A stretch of DNA of 64,000 bases, taken from positions 372,001 to 436,000 of the forward strand of contig NZ_VIWT01000006.1 in the NCBI RefSeq assembly GCF_007829815.1, given 5' to 3'. Source of the DNA: Kitasatospora viridis. GTDB lineage: Bacteria; Actinomycetota; Actinomycetes; Streptomycetales; Streptomycetaceae. Each line of letters starts with the position of its first letter. Within the stretch, counting starts at the first letter, position 1. A program made the translations under genes and the position numbers. The notes below the pieces were generated by a model, which saw nothing but the letters and a program-made list of their open reading frames with translations, made no database searches and was not told the origin of the DNA. Positions 25,434 through 33,780 of the stretch are shown here, one piece after another.

Positions 25434-25694
25434 ATGAAGAAGGCACTCGCCACACTTGCCACCGCCGGGGTGCTGGCGCTGACCGCCGTGGCCGGCACCA
25501 CGGCCACGGCCAGCGCAGCAGCCCCGACCCACGCGTCGACCAAGTCGGTCGCGTGGTCGAACCAGGTCGTCGGCGGCCCGTACGGCACTGCCGAAACGTG
25601 CGTGGAGTTCGTGAGGGAGCACAACGAGTTGGGCGTCTGGGACTGCGAGTTCCTCGCGGGACCCTACGGTGGCTGGGTCGCCCTCGCGCCGTGA
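25434..25694 (+). CDS. Small secreted protein with one likely disulfide
   Basis: An 86-residue protein: signal peptide of about 29 residues (MKKALATLATAGVLAL, cleavage after the Ala-rich ASAAA) and a mature part of about 55 residues with two Cys residues (ETCVEF and WDCEFL), aromatic residues and two GGPYG/GPYGGW motifs. A GAGGAG ribosome site sits nine bases before ATG 25434; the longer upstream frame is not used. I do not recognise the family. Small disulfide-bearing secreted proteins of this kind in Streptomyces may be inhibitors, toxins or surface proteins. Confidence 0.78.
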   Translation: MKKALATLATAGVLALTAVAGTTATASAAAPTHASTKSVAWSNQVVGGPYGTAETCVEFVREHNELGVWDCEFLAGPYGGWVALAP

Positions 25695-25758
25695 CGATGG
25701 AGCGCTCGCGTTGCCGATCCCGATCGGTGAATGAGCACGTCGCCGGGTAGTCAGGTAT

Positions 25759-25788
25759 GGGCGGGTCCGTCGCAAGGCGGGCCCGCCC
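25759..25788. terminator. Hairpin between convergent genes
   Basis: GGGCGGG (25759-25765) pairs with CCCGCCC (25782-25788), with partial inner pairing, between the small secreted protein gene and the NB-ARC regulator. Confidence 0.6.
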
Positions 25789-25810
25789 GCGGCGCTCTCG
25801 CTGACGATCA

Positions 25811-27466
25811 TCAGGCGCTGTCCAAGCCCATCGACAAACGCTGTTCCTTGAAGCGGACGAAGCCGTAGGTGGCAAGCGCGTGGGCCAACTGCCAGCTGTG
25901 GTCCTCGAAGCCGGTGGCGGCGGCGTGGACCATGGCGCTGAGCAGCACGGGATGTTCGGTGGTGAACCAGGCCAGCGCCTGTTCGTGATCGGTGAACTGT
26001 TCTGGGTAGACCCCTGGTTGTGGCGGGGGCAGGTCGAGCGGGTCTCGGCCCTGTTCCACGTGCAGGGCGGCGGCGTGCGCGGTGTGCACGTAGTGGTCCA
26101 GCATCCGGTGCACCGCGGCGCGGCGCTCCTGCTCGGAGTCAAGGGAGTTGGCCTGCTCAGTGGCGTAGGCGCGGAGCAGGTCGTGGAGTTCGAAGCGTCC
26201 GCTGCGCTTCTGCTGGAGCAGGTGTTCGTCCAGGAGCAGTTCCAGTGCCCTGGCGGCCTCGCCGGCGGTGATGCCCGCCAGTGCGGCGGCGGCCGCTGCG
26301 CTGAAGTCGGGGCCGGGGTGCAGGCCGGTGAGGCGGAAGACCTGTCGGGCCTGGTTCGGGAGTGCCTGGTAGGAGGCGTCGAACACGGGGCGTATCGCGC
26401 GGCCGCCGGCGCTGATCGCCTCCAGGCGTCCGGTCCGCATGCGGTCGGCGAGTTCAGCCAGGCTCCAGGCGGGCCGGGAGCGGAGCCGGGCGGCAGTCAG
26501 TGCGAGGGCGAGGGGGAGGCGGTCGCAGTACTCGATGACGCGGGCGGCGGCCTCGGGTTCGGCGGCCACCCGGTTGTGTCCGGCGATCCGGGTGAGCAGG
26601 TCGAGTGCTTCGGCGCCGGTGAAGGTGTCGAGCAGGTGTGGGATGACGCCGTCGAGTCCGGCGAGGCTTCGGCGGCTGGTGATCAGGACCAGGCAGCCGC
26701 CGCCGGCGGGGATCAGGTCGCGGACCTGGTCCTCGTCGGCGGCGTTGTCGAGCAGGATCAGCGCGCTGCGTCCGCGCAATCGATCGCGGTACATCGCCGC
26801 GCGCTCGTCGCGGCCGGCCGGGATCTGCTGGGCCGGCACGCCCAGTTGCCGTAGGAAGGCCTCCAGGACGGCGGACGGGTCGGCGGGGGCGAGTTCGGGC
26901 TCGAAGCCGCGCAGGTTCACGTACAGCTGCGCGTCGGTGAAGTGGCCGGCGCCGACGAGCTGGTGGGCGGTGTGGACGGCGAGTTGGGTCTTGCCCACGC
27001 CGGCCATGCCCTCGATCGCGGAGATCAGCACGGTGTTCGCGCGGTCGCCGTCGTGGCGCTGGGTGGCTGCGGCGATCAGGCGGGCGATTTCCTCGCGGCG
27101 CCCGGTGAACGTGGCGAGGTCCGTGGGCAGTTGGCCGAACACCCCGACCGGGCCGCCCACTTTGGCCAGTCCGTGCACCTTGACGCAGGCCTCGCGCCAC
27201 CGCGCGACCGCGGGCCCGTCAACCCCCAGCGCCCGGACGATCGCCACGACCAGGCCCAGGTCCAGCCGCCGCCGACCCGCCTTGAACGTGTCGACGACGG
27301 TGGTGAGCGGGATGTCGCGCGCGGGCCGCATCAGCGGACCGACCCGCCTCGCCAACACCCGGTACGAGGGCATCCCCGCCCACGCCCGCAACTCGCCCAA
27401 CAACCCGACGAACTCCGCCAGATCCTCCGCCCCGTCGGGATCCGGCATCCCCTGCTGCTCGTTCAC
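25811..27466 (-). CDS. NB-ARC ATPase regulator with HTH, lacking the TPR domain
   Basis: A 551-residue protein. Residues 15-80 look like a Cro/C1-type helix-turn-helix (PSYRVLARRVGPLMR). The NB-ARC ATPase follows with P-loop GMAGVGKT (Lys159), Walker B LILLDNAADE and winged-helix segments ending LLRAYATEQA. Relatives carry a long TPR sensor after this point. Here the frame stops soon after AWFTTEHPVLLSAMV, with a tail (FVRFKEQRLSMGLDSA) that does not resemble a TPR, so the C-terminus looks truncated. GTG 27466 follows a CGGGGG stretch; the 300 upstream codons in this frame are shadow. Confidence 0.8.
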   Translation of the reverse strand: MNEQQGMPDPDGAEDLAEFVGLLGELRAWAGMPSYRVLARRVGPLMRPARDIPLTTVVDTFKAGRRRLDLGLVVAIVRALGVDGPAVARWREACVKVHGLAKVGGPVGVFGQLPTDLATFTGRREEIARLIAAATQRHDGDRANTVLISAIEGMAGVGKTQLAVHTAHQLVGAGHFTDAQLYVNLRGFEPELAPADPSAVLEAFLRQLGVPAQQIPAGRDERAAMYRDRLRGRSALILLDNAADEDQVRDLIPAGGGCLVLITSRRSLAGLDGVIPHLLDTFTGAEALDLLTRIAGHNRVAAEPEAAARVIEYCDRLPLALALTAARLRSRPAWSLAELADRMRTGRLEAISAGGRAIRPVFDASYQALPNQARQVFRLTGLHPGPDFSAAAAAALAGITAGEAARALELLLDEHLLQQKRSGRFELHDLLRAYATEQANSLDSEQERRAAVHRMLDHYVHTAHAAALHVEQGRDPLDLPPPQPGVYPEQFTDHEQALAWFTTEHPVLLSAMVHAAATGFEDHSWQLAHALATYGFVRFKEQRLSMGLDSA

Positions 27467-27603
27467 GGCGCCCCCGTGTGTAACCGTGCCATGACAGTTC
27501 GATTCTAGGAGCGAGCGTACGTGTTCGGACTGGATACGCGACTTCACGCGTCCCTCGCAGCGGGCTTCTCTCACGGCCGCGCGCAACGACAATTGACGAT
27601 CCG

Positions 27604-28635
27604 TCAAATCCGGGCGGACGCACCGATGATCTGCTCGGCGGTGTCCCACAGCCCCGGCAGCGCGTCGAGGGTCGCCCCGGCGTGCCGGCGCAGGTCCCGG
27701 TCGGACGTGATGCCGAGGTCGGCCACGGCGGCGTCGAAGAGCGGGGCCAGTGCGGCCTCGGTGGCCGGGTCGTCGGCGGCGAGGATCTTGTGGCAGCGGG
27801 CGAAGGTGGCGATGATCCAGAACATCGCCTCCCGGTGGTCGCCGCGCCGCACCAGCTCGTAAGAGGCGTCGACGGCGATCGGCCGGGCGGGCGGGGTGAT
27901 GTCGGTGCTGAACGCGAACGGGGTGACGGCTACCCGGGCCGCCGCGTCGAAGGTGATGGCCAGTGCGTCGACGTGCCCGCGCACCTGGGCGGGCGTCAGC
28001 TGATCCGCCCCCAGCAGGTGCAGCAGCGCCGGGTAGCGGTCGGCCAGTCCGAACTCGCCGAGCGCCTCGCGCGCCCGCAGGTAGCGCAGCCGCACGGTCG
28101 GGTTGCGCAGCGCGGCGACCAGCACCAGGTGTGCTGTCACCCCGGTCGGGAAGAGCCAGCCGGTCACCCGGTCGTGCCAGGGCGCCGCCTCGTCGGCGGC
28201 CGTCAGCGCGGTGGTGATCCGCTCGCGCACGCCCCGGCAGCGCAGGCGCACCCGGTCGGGCTCGGCGAACCGGGCGGCCACCTCCCGTTGCAGCCCGCGC
28301 AGCGCGCCTGACGGATCGTCGATCACGGTGTCCCGCCGCAGTCCGCCGGCCAGGTGGTAGTCGGCCAGCACCGCGTCCACCGAGCCCAGCTGCTCCCACG
28401 CCAGGTGGCTGACCTCCAGCAGCACGCCCCGGTGCTCGAACTTGCCGAGCTTGAAGCCCTGGAGGGGCTGACGGGTGACCAGCATGACGTCCACGTCCGA
28501 GCCGAGCGGCAGCTCGGCCCGGTCGGGCAGGGCGGTCGTGGAGCCGACCAGGTAGGCGCCCAGGTAGCCGGGGCGGGTCCGGCCGGTGGTGGTGACCCAG
28601 TGCCGGGCGGCGGCCCGCGCGGACCCCACGTCCAT
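27604..28635 (-). CDS. Nucleotidyltransferase-domain protein
   Basis: A 343-residue protein. GAYLVGSTTALPDRAE and LGSDVDVML near residues 28-54 form the Gly-Ser and Asp-x-Asp motifs of the polymerase-beta nucleotidyltransferase superfamily, as in antibiotic-modifying nucleotidyltransferases and MNT toxins/antitoxins. The C-terminal helical half is not recognised. It follows a TetR gene by 12 bases in the same direction. ATG 28635 is preceded by GGGAG; a GTG at 28650 overlapping the TetR stop is an alternative. The substrate is unknown. Confidence 0.8.
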   Translation of the reverse strand: MDVGSARAAARHWVTTTGRTRPGYLGAYLVGSTTALPDRAELPLGSDVDVMLVTRQPLQGFKLGKFEHRGVLLEVSHLAWEQLGSVDAVLADYHLAGGLRRDTVIDDPSGALRGLQREVAARFAEPDRVRLRCRGVRERITTALTAADEAAPWHDRVTGWLFPTGVTAHLVLVAALRNPTVRLRYLRAREALGEFGLADRYPALLHLLGADQLTPAQVRGHVDALAITFDAAARVAVTPFAFSTDITPPARPIAVDASYELVRRGDHREAMFWIIATFARCHKILAADDPATEAALAPLFDAAVADLGITSDRDLRRHAGATLDALPGLWDTAEQIIGASARI

Positions 28636-28646
28636 CGGCGCTCCCG

Positions 28647-29318
28647 TCACTGTTCGGCGAGCAGGCCGGCCACCAGGGCCCGCAGCCCGTCCAGGTAGCG
28701 GTCCTCGGTGGTGAGCGGCGCCCAGCGGTCCGCGAGGGCGGCCAGCCGGGGCAGTTCGGCCGGGTCGAGCTCGGCGAAGACCCGTTCCCGGAAGGTGGCC
28801 GGCTCCTGGTCCGCCGCGCGCCGCCGGGCCGCGGTCGCCCGGACCACGATCTCCCCGGCGGTGTAGTACCAGATGGCCCGGTACCCGTGGACCGCCCGCT
28901 CGGGGGAGAGGCCGCACTCGACGAGCCCGTCCACGATCTGCTCCACGAACCAGAGCGCGGAGGTGGCGAACAGGTCGTCGGCGGTCAGCGCCTCGACGAT
29001 CCACGGGCAGCCCGCGAGCGCCCGGTGGACCGCTGCTGCGGCGGCCACCACCCGCTCGCGCGGCGCGGCCGGCAGCTCGGGCCGGTGCAGCTCGCGCCCC
29101 GCGTAGTCGTCCAGCAGCAGGAGCAGCAGCTCCTCCTTGTTGCGCACGTGGTGGTAGAGCGCCATCGGCGTGCTGCCGACCTCGCCGGCCAGCCGACGCA
29201 TCGTCAGCCGGTCCACGCCCTCCTCGGCGACGATCCGGCGGGCCGCCCCGATGACCTCCTCACGGGAGATCCGGGGCGGTCGACCGACGCTCTTGCGTGC
29301 TGCGGGTGGCTGGGGCAT
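28647..29318 (-). CDS. TetR-family regulator
   Basis: A 223-residue protein. REEVIGAARRIVAEEGVD and MRRLAGEVGSTPMALYHHV form the TetR DNA-binding domain; ALYHHVRNK is the typical end of that domain in the TetR_C-type regulators of actinomycetes. It is divergent from the cupin gene (29429) and coupled to the nucleotidyltransferase gene. Tandem ACGCGTACAGAA repeats in the intergenic region are a probable binding site. Confidence 0.9.
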   Translation of the reverse strand: MPQPPAARKSVGRPPRISREEVIGAARRIVAEEGVDRLTMRRLAGEVGSTPMALYHHVRNKEELLLLLLDDYAGRELHRPELPAAPRERVVAAAAAVHRALAGCPWIVEALTADDLFATSALWFVEQIVDGLVECGLSPERAVHGYRAIWYYTAGEIVVRATAARRRAADQEPATFRERVFAELDPAELPRLAALADRWAPLTTEDRYLDGLRALVAGLLAEQ

Positions 29319-29372
29319 GGGGCCATCATCGCGCAGGTGTCGACAAGGACGGACTTCCGGGCTAGTTTTCTT

Positions 29373-29396
29373 ACGCGTACAGAAACGCGTACAGAA
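29373..29396. promoter_or_regulatory. Tandem 12-bp repeat, probable TetR operator
   Basis: ACGCGTACAGAA occurs twice in direct tandem (29373-29384 and 29385-29396). The first ACGCGT core is also the centre of a near-palindrome starting TTTCTTACGCGT. It lies between the divergent TetR and cupin genes, 33 bases before the cupin start. Confidence 0.6.
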
Positions 29397-29428
29397 ATGC
29401 TGCTCCGCTTCGAGGAAGGCTTCCTGAC

Positions 29429-29863
29429 ATGACGACCGACAGCACGGTCATGCCCGTTCCGTCCGCTTCGCCCGTTCCGCCGGTGGACCTGTTCGCCGCC
29501 GCCCTGCACGTGCTGCCCGACGGCCGGGTGCGGGCCGCCGAACGGCGGATGGCCGCCAGCCCCGACGGCGGCTGGCAGATCGCGGCCTTCCACGTGGAGA
29601 CCGACGCCGACGTCCACGCCGACCACTGGGAGATGCACCCGGCGGCCGACGAGGTGGTCTGCTGCCTGGCCGGCGGCGCGCGGCTCTACCTGCGCCCGAC
29701 CGAGCCCGGTACCCCCGAGCAGCTCGTCCCGCTGCCGGCCGGCCACGCCGCGATCGTCCCGCGCGGCCGCTGGCACCGCCTGGCGCTCGACGCCCCGAGC
29801 GACCTGATGTCGATGACCCTGCGCGAGGGCACCCTCCTGGAGCGGCGCACCGAGGCCGGCTGA
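29429..29863 (+). CDS. Cupin-domain protein
   Basis: A 144-residue single cupin. HADHWEMHPAADEVVCCLAG is the first metal-binding motif (His, His, Glu) and the GHAAIVPRGRWHRL segment supplies the last His. Small cupins of this type are metal-dependent oxygenases, isomerases or binding proteins; the role is unknown. It is divergent from the TetR gene and probably under its control. Confidence 0.85.
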   Translation: MTTDSTVMPVPSASPVPPVDLFAAALHVLPDGRVRAAERRMAASPDGGWQIAAFHVETDADVHADHWEMHPAADEVVCCLAGGARLYLRPTEPGTPEQLVPLPAGHAAIVPRGRWHRLALDAPSDLMSMTLREGTLLERRTEAG

Positions 29864-29886
29864 GCCGGCGTCAGAACCCGCCGGTC

Positions 29887-30453
29887 CTAGTCCTGCATCA
29901 TGTTGCCCACGTAGCGCAGGACCATGGACCAGGTCGACTCCGGGTACTCCAGCGCCGCCGGGTCCGCCGCGCGCATCAGCTCCAGCAGGCGTTCCACCGC
30001 GCCGTCCGGGTCGACCTCGCCGTCGGCCTCGGGGTCGTAGGCCTCGCGCTCGACCTCCAGGGCGTGCAGGAAGTACGCCAAGGCGTCGACGCCGCTGTTC
30101 AGCAGGTGCGGTGAGCCTCCGTCGGGGATGGAGTAGACCAGCCCGGTCACCGTGTCCACCATCACGCTGTCGAGGGCGATGCCACCGACGGTGAGCCAGA
30201 CCGACATGTCGAACGGGCAGTTCGGGTACTCCTGCGCGACCCGCTGCCAGGCCTCGCCCCCGATCCGCACCCGGCCCTCGGCCAGCTCCTGGGGCGATTC
30301 GAACCACCGCTCGCGGTCCGGGAGCCCGACGTCGCGCAGGAACGCGCGGGTCGGGGCGTGGGCGATCCCGGTCAGCAGGTGGTCCGGGGTGGTGAGCAGG
30401 TCCTCGGGGGCGAAGACCTGCTCCATCGTGGCACGGTCGATCAGCGGCTCCAT
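29887..30453 (-). CDS. SUKH-4-like immunity protein
   Basis: A 188-residue acidic protein with the pattern of the SUKH-4 superfamily: APTRAFLRDVGLP early, then SVWLTVGGIALDSVMVDTVTG and a helical C-terminal part that ends with many acidic residues. SUKH proteins neutralise polymorphic nuclease or deaminase toxins. No such toxin is in the window. The start at 30453 is 12 bases after the stop of the Cys-rich gene, suggesting one transcript. Confidence 0.72.
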   Translation of the reverse strand: MEPLIDRATMEQVFAPEDLLTTPDHLLTGIAHAPTRAFLRDVGLPDRERWFESPQELAEGRVRIGGEAWQRVAQEYPNCPFDMSVWLTVGGIALDSVMVDTVTGLVYSIPDGGSPHLLNSGVDALAYFLHALEVEREAYDPEADGEVDPDGAVERLLELMRAADPAALEYPESTWSMVLRYVGNMMQD

Positions 30454-30465
30454 GGCTCCATGGTC

Positions 30466-30924
30466 TCAGCCCCTGGTCGGCGCCAGTGCGCCGATGACGG
30501 CGACCGGCCGGCCCGAGTCCGGACAGCTCCAGCAGGCGTCCTCGCCCACCACGCCCGCCCGCAGCAGGTGCTGGTGGCCGGGACAGGCCGGCCACTGGAC
30601 GAACTCGTAGCCGGCCAGGTGGTCCTGGACGCCGTCGGCGAGCGCGGCCGTCAGCTCGGCCGAGGGCTCGGCGTCGGGCGCGACTCCGCTGCCGAACCGC
30701 ATGCCCTGCTCGGCGGTCAGGCCGACCAGGAGGACGTCGGGCGGGGCCTCCTCGTCGTCGTACTCACCCGCCCACCAGCGCAGCTGCGCGACCGGCAGCG
30801 GAAACGCCGCGGGTGCGGCCAGCAAGTCGTGGCCGATCCGCGCGCAGGACGCCACGACGGCGTCCGGCACGCCCTCGACGGGAGGCCGTTGCTCCGTCAG
30901 GTCCCACTGCGCGAACGTCCGCAC
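30466..30924 (-). CDS. Protein of unknown function with zinc-finger-like Cys/His cluster
   Basis: A 152-residue protein that I do not recognise. The C-terminal third holds CPGHQH (about residue 112) and, 18 residues later, CWSCP, a Cys/His arrangement that could bind zinc. The N-terminal part has no clear motif. It is followed at 12 bases by the SUKH-4-like gene. Position and pairing hint at a role with the immunity protein; this is inference only. Confidence 0.65.
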   Translation of the reverse strand: MRTFAQWDLTEQRPPVEGVPDAVVASCARIGHDLLAAPAAFPLPVAQLRWWAGEYDDEEAPPDVLLVGLTAEQGMRFGSGVAPDAEPSAELTAALADGVQDHLAGYEFVQWPACPGHQHLLRAGVVGEDACWSCPDSGRPVAVIGALAPTRG

Positions 30925-30961
30925 CGCAACCGCCTCCCCCCGACGCAGTCCCGCCTCGTGC

Positions 30962-32956
30962 TCACTGGTTGCCCACGCCCAGGACCTGCGCCGCCGCCTG
31001 CCCGGCCGCGCCCGCGCCGTGGCCGCCGCCCTCCACCTCGGCGGCCACCGCGAGGTTGTCGCGGTAGCCGATGAACCAGCTGTTGGAGGCCGGCGCGCCG
31101 TTCACCTGGGCGGTGCCGGTCTTGGCACCGACCTGGCCGCTCAGGCCCGCCATCGCCTGCTCGGCGGTGCCCGAGGACGCGGTCTGCGCCATCATCCGGC
31201 GCAGCTCGCTCGCCACGGAGCCCGGCAGCGGCTGGGCGGCCGCCACCTGCGGCTGGCCGGGCAGCAGGATCGGCTGGTGGAAGGTGCCGTTCTGCACGGT
31301 GGCCGCGACCGAGGCCATGGCCAGCGGGTTGGACACGATGGTGAACTGCCCGATCGCCTCGGCCGCCGCGTCGTCGCTGGTCACCGGCGGCGGCACGACC
31401 ATGTCGAGGCTCTGCACCCCGGGCGCGGTCGACCAGGGCTGGCCGATGCCGAACTGCTGCGCGACCTTGGGCAGGATGCCGAACGGCAGCTTGGTCTGGT
31501 TCTCCTGGATGAAGGCGGTGTTGCAGGAGTGCGCGAAGTCGTCGGCCAGCGTGTAGTCCGGGAAGCTGCCGGGCTCGTCGTTGGGCCACAGGCGCGGCGA
31601 GTTGACGGTCTCCGGGCACGGCACCGTGCTGTCCGGGGTGTCGTTGGTGTACTCCAGCAGCGCGGCGGCGGTGATCACCTTCATCGTCGAGCCCGGCGCG
31701 AGCTTGGCGAGGAACGCCTGGTTGAACCCGTTGGCCGGCGCGTTGGCCACCGCCAGGATGTTCCCGGTGCTCGGCTCGATCGCGACCAGCCCGACCGGGT
31801 TGCCGCCGGTGGACTGCGCGGCCACCGCCGCCTCGGCCGCCTTCTGCACGTCCGCGTCGATCGTCAGCTTCAACTGCGGGCCGGCCTGCGGTTGGGAGAC
31901 GACGAACAACTGCTGCGCGTTGCCCCCGTCGGCGTCCAGCAGCACCACGGCCTGGCCGTTGCCGCTGGTCGGGTCGGTGGGCTGCGCGGAGCCGGGCACC
32001 TGGAGCGAGGCGAGCAGCGGGACGAGCGAGGGGAACCCGGCCAGCGAGCGGCCGTTGCGGTCCACCGGCGTCGCGACCGGGGTGGCGATCGCCCGCAGCG
32101 TGATCGAGTTGGACCCGGTCAGCAGCGGGTGGATCACCGTGGGGTCCCAGTGCACCACCGGCTTCCCGGTGCCGCCCGACTGACGCACGCTCAGCCCGCC
32201 CTGGTACGTCCACGGGCTGCTGCCGGCGGCGAAGGTGACGGTGACCTGGAAGCCGACCCCGACGTCGGCGCTGGTGGGAGCCGCGCCCGCGTCCTGGCCG
32301 CCGACGGTCGAGGTCAGCGAGGCGTACGACAGCTGCTGCTTGAATTCGAGGAGTTGCGCGGCCGCCGTGTTCGGACGGTCGGTCAGCTGGCTGGCCGCGT
32401 CCAGGTCGCCGCTCGCCCAGGCGGCCAGGAACGCCTTGGCGGCGGCCGTCGCCTGGTCGGCGGCGGGCGGCGTGGCCGGCACCGCCTTGCTCGCGTGCGG
32501 GGTGCCGGAGGAGCCGCCGAACACCGCGGAGGAGAGGTTGTACGCCGCGATGCCGCCGACCGTGAGCAGCCCGGCGGTCACCACCGCCACGCTCGCCAGC
32601 ACCGCCCGGCGGGCCCCCGGACGGCGGGCGGCGGGCACGGGGTCCCCGGGATCCTCGCCGTCCTCGTAGCCGTCGTAGCCGTCGAAGTCACTGAGCTCGT
32701 CGAGTTCTTCGTACTGCTCGGGCTCGTCCGGGGCGGCGGGCTCGTCCACGTCGTCCGGCCCGTCCGGCCCGTCCAGCCCGTCCAGCCCGTCCAGCCCGTC
32801 CAGCCCGTCCAGGCCGTCCGGCTCGTCGGCGTCGGCGTGGACGTCGGCGGAGCCGTCCGCGTCAGCGGCAGGCTCGTCCGGCACCCCCGGTGCCTTCTCC
32901 TGCTCGGCGTCCGGCTGTTCGTCCCCGGTCCCCATCCCCTGTTCCCCCCTGCTCAT
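30962..32956 (-). CDS. Penicillin-binding protein with MecA-type N-domain
   Basis: A 664-residue protein. A cytoplasmic acidic tail with DGL repeats (residues 47-66) leads to one membrane helix (about 110-135), an NTF2-like MecA_N domain (about 155-270), a dimerisation region, and a transpeptidase domain with STMK at 423-426, SCN at 477-479 and KTGT at 612-615. It is a class B enzyme that cross-links peptidoglycan. The NTF2-like domain is typical of PBP2a-type enzymes, some with low beta-lactam affinity. It ends a sigma factor operon. ATG 32956 is used; ATG 32935, with a better ribosome site, is possible. Confidence 0.9.
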   Translation of the reverse strand: MSRGEQGMGTGDEQPDAEQEKAPGVPDEPAADADGSADVHADADEPDGLDGLDGLDGLDGLDGPDGPDDVDEPAAPDEPEQYEELDELSDFDGYDGYEDGEDPGDPVPAARRPGARRAVLASVAVVTAGLLTVGGIAAYNLSSAVFGGSSGTPHASKAVPATPPAADQATAAAKAFLAAWASGDLDAASQLTDRPNTAAAQLLEFKQQLSYASLTSTVGGQDAGAAPTSADVGVGFQVTVTFAAGSSPWTYQGGLSVRQSGGTGKPVVHWDPTVIHPLLTGSNSITLRAIATPVATPVDRNGRSLAGFPSLVPLLASLQVPGSAQPTDPTSGNGQAVVLLDADGGNAQQLFVVSQPQAGPQLKLTIDADVQKAAEAAVAAQSTGGNPVGLVAIEPSTGNILAVANAPANGFNQAFLAKLAPGSTMKVITAAALLEYTNDTPDSTVPCPETVNSPRLWPNDEPGSFPDYTLADDFAHSCNTAFIQENQTKLPFGILPKVAQQFGIGQPWSTAPGVQSLDMVVPPPVTSDDAAAEAIGQFTIVSNPLAMASVAATVQNGTFHQPILLPGQPQVAAAQPLPGSVASELRRMMAQTASSGTAEQAMAGLSGQVGAKTGTAQVNGAPASNSWFIGYRDNLAVAAEVEGGGHGAGAAGQAAAQVLGVGNQ
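32755..32820. repeat. 9-bp tandem repeat coding Asp-Gly-Leu
   Basis: Seven or more copies of GTCCAGCCC-like 9-mers (with GTCCGGCCC variants) lie in the cytoplasmic tail of the penicillin-binding protein and encode repeated Asp-Gly-Leu/Pro. Copy number may vary by slippage without breaking the frame. Confidence 0.75.
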
Positions 32957-32959
32957 CGA

Positions 32960-33775
32960 TCACTTCTTCCATTGCGGGCTCAGCGCCAGCGTGCGCAACT
33001 CCACCGGGCTGAGCGCGAGCTGCCCCCCGGTGCTGGACCGGACGAGCTCGGACACGAGCACGCTGCGGCCGCCCGAGTAGATCGCATTGGCGAACCACTG
33101 GCGCTGTGCGCTGTCGCCCGACCGGTTCGAGTAGGCCAGGACGACGGTACCGTCCCCGAGTTTCTGGCAGGAGGAGGCGAGCCATCCGGCGCAGCTGTGC
33201 ATTTCGAAGGCGGGATCGTCGTCCACGACGGTCACCTGCACCGTCGCCGTCCCGTGCGCGTCCGTGAAGTCGAACCAGCCCATGACGGTGCCCCCGCCCG
33301 GCCCCGAACTCAGCGTGTGATCGGGAGTGAGGCCGCCGGTGCCGCCCGGCGAGCTCAGCGTCCCGTGCTCGGGCAGCAGTGCCGCGAGCTGTTCGTTCGC
33401 CGGCAGGTAGCCCAACGGGCTCGCCGAGGGCGCGGCGGGTGAATCGGTGGGCGGGCTGGTGGGTGGAGCGGTGGGCGGCCCGGTGGGTGACGGCGCCACC
33501 GTCACGCCGGTCGCCGGCCCCGGCCGCACCACGCCGTCCGCGTCCCGGTCCATCGCCTGTGCCGTCAGCAGCCCCACGCCGGTCACCAGCACCGCGAGCG
33601 CACCGCCCAGCCAGGCCTGCCGGACCCGCCGCAGGCGCCGTCCGCGCGCCGCGGCCCGCAGCGCCAGGTCGGGGCTGTGCGCGGGGAACAGCTCAACCAC
33701 CTGCTCCAGGCCGTCCGGCAGGCTCCGCGCGGTGCGTTCGAGCCGCGCGGGCAGCTGGTCCTGATCGTCCGTCAT
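32960..33775 (-). CDS. Single-pass membrane protein of the sigma factor operon (anti-sigma-like)
   Basis: A 271-residue protein: a cytoplasmic N-terminal part of about 55 residues, one membrane helix (WLGGALAVLVTGVGLL), a Pro/Thr/Ser-rich stalk (TGPPTAPPTSPPTD) and an extracellular domain with two Cys residues (HSCAGW, SSCQK). It sits directly after a SigE-type sigma factor gene and 3 bases before the penicillin-binding protein gene. Position and topology suggest a signal-sensing partner or anti-sigma factor, but no zinc anti-sigma motif is present. GTG 33784, overlapping the sigma stop, is an alternative start. Confidence 0.75.
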   Translation of the reverse strand: MTDDQDQLPARLERTARSLPDGLEQVVELFPAHSPDLALRAAARGRRLRRVRQAWLGGALAVLVTGVGLLTAQAMDRDADGVVRPGPATGVTVAPSPTGPPTAPPTSPPTDSPAAPSASPLGYLPANEQLAALLPEHGTLSSPGGTGGLTPDHTLSSGPGGGTVMGWFDFTDAHGTATVQVTVVDDDPAFEMHSCAGWLASSCQKLGDGTVVLAYSNRSGDSAQRQWFANAIYSGGRSVLVSELVRSSTGGQLALSPVELRTLALSPQWKK

Positions 33776-33780
33776 TCGCC

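Noticed and set aside
27467-28399. N-terminal extension of the short NB-ARC regulator
   Set aside because: It runs through the nucleotidyltransferase gene in a wrong frame; GTG 27466 begins the helix-turn-helix part.
30701-33442. 913-codon plus-strand frame opposite the penicillin-binding protein
   Set aside because: No domain or ribosome site; it is the antisense shadow of a gene with intact STMK, SCN and KTG motifs.
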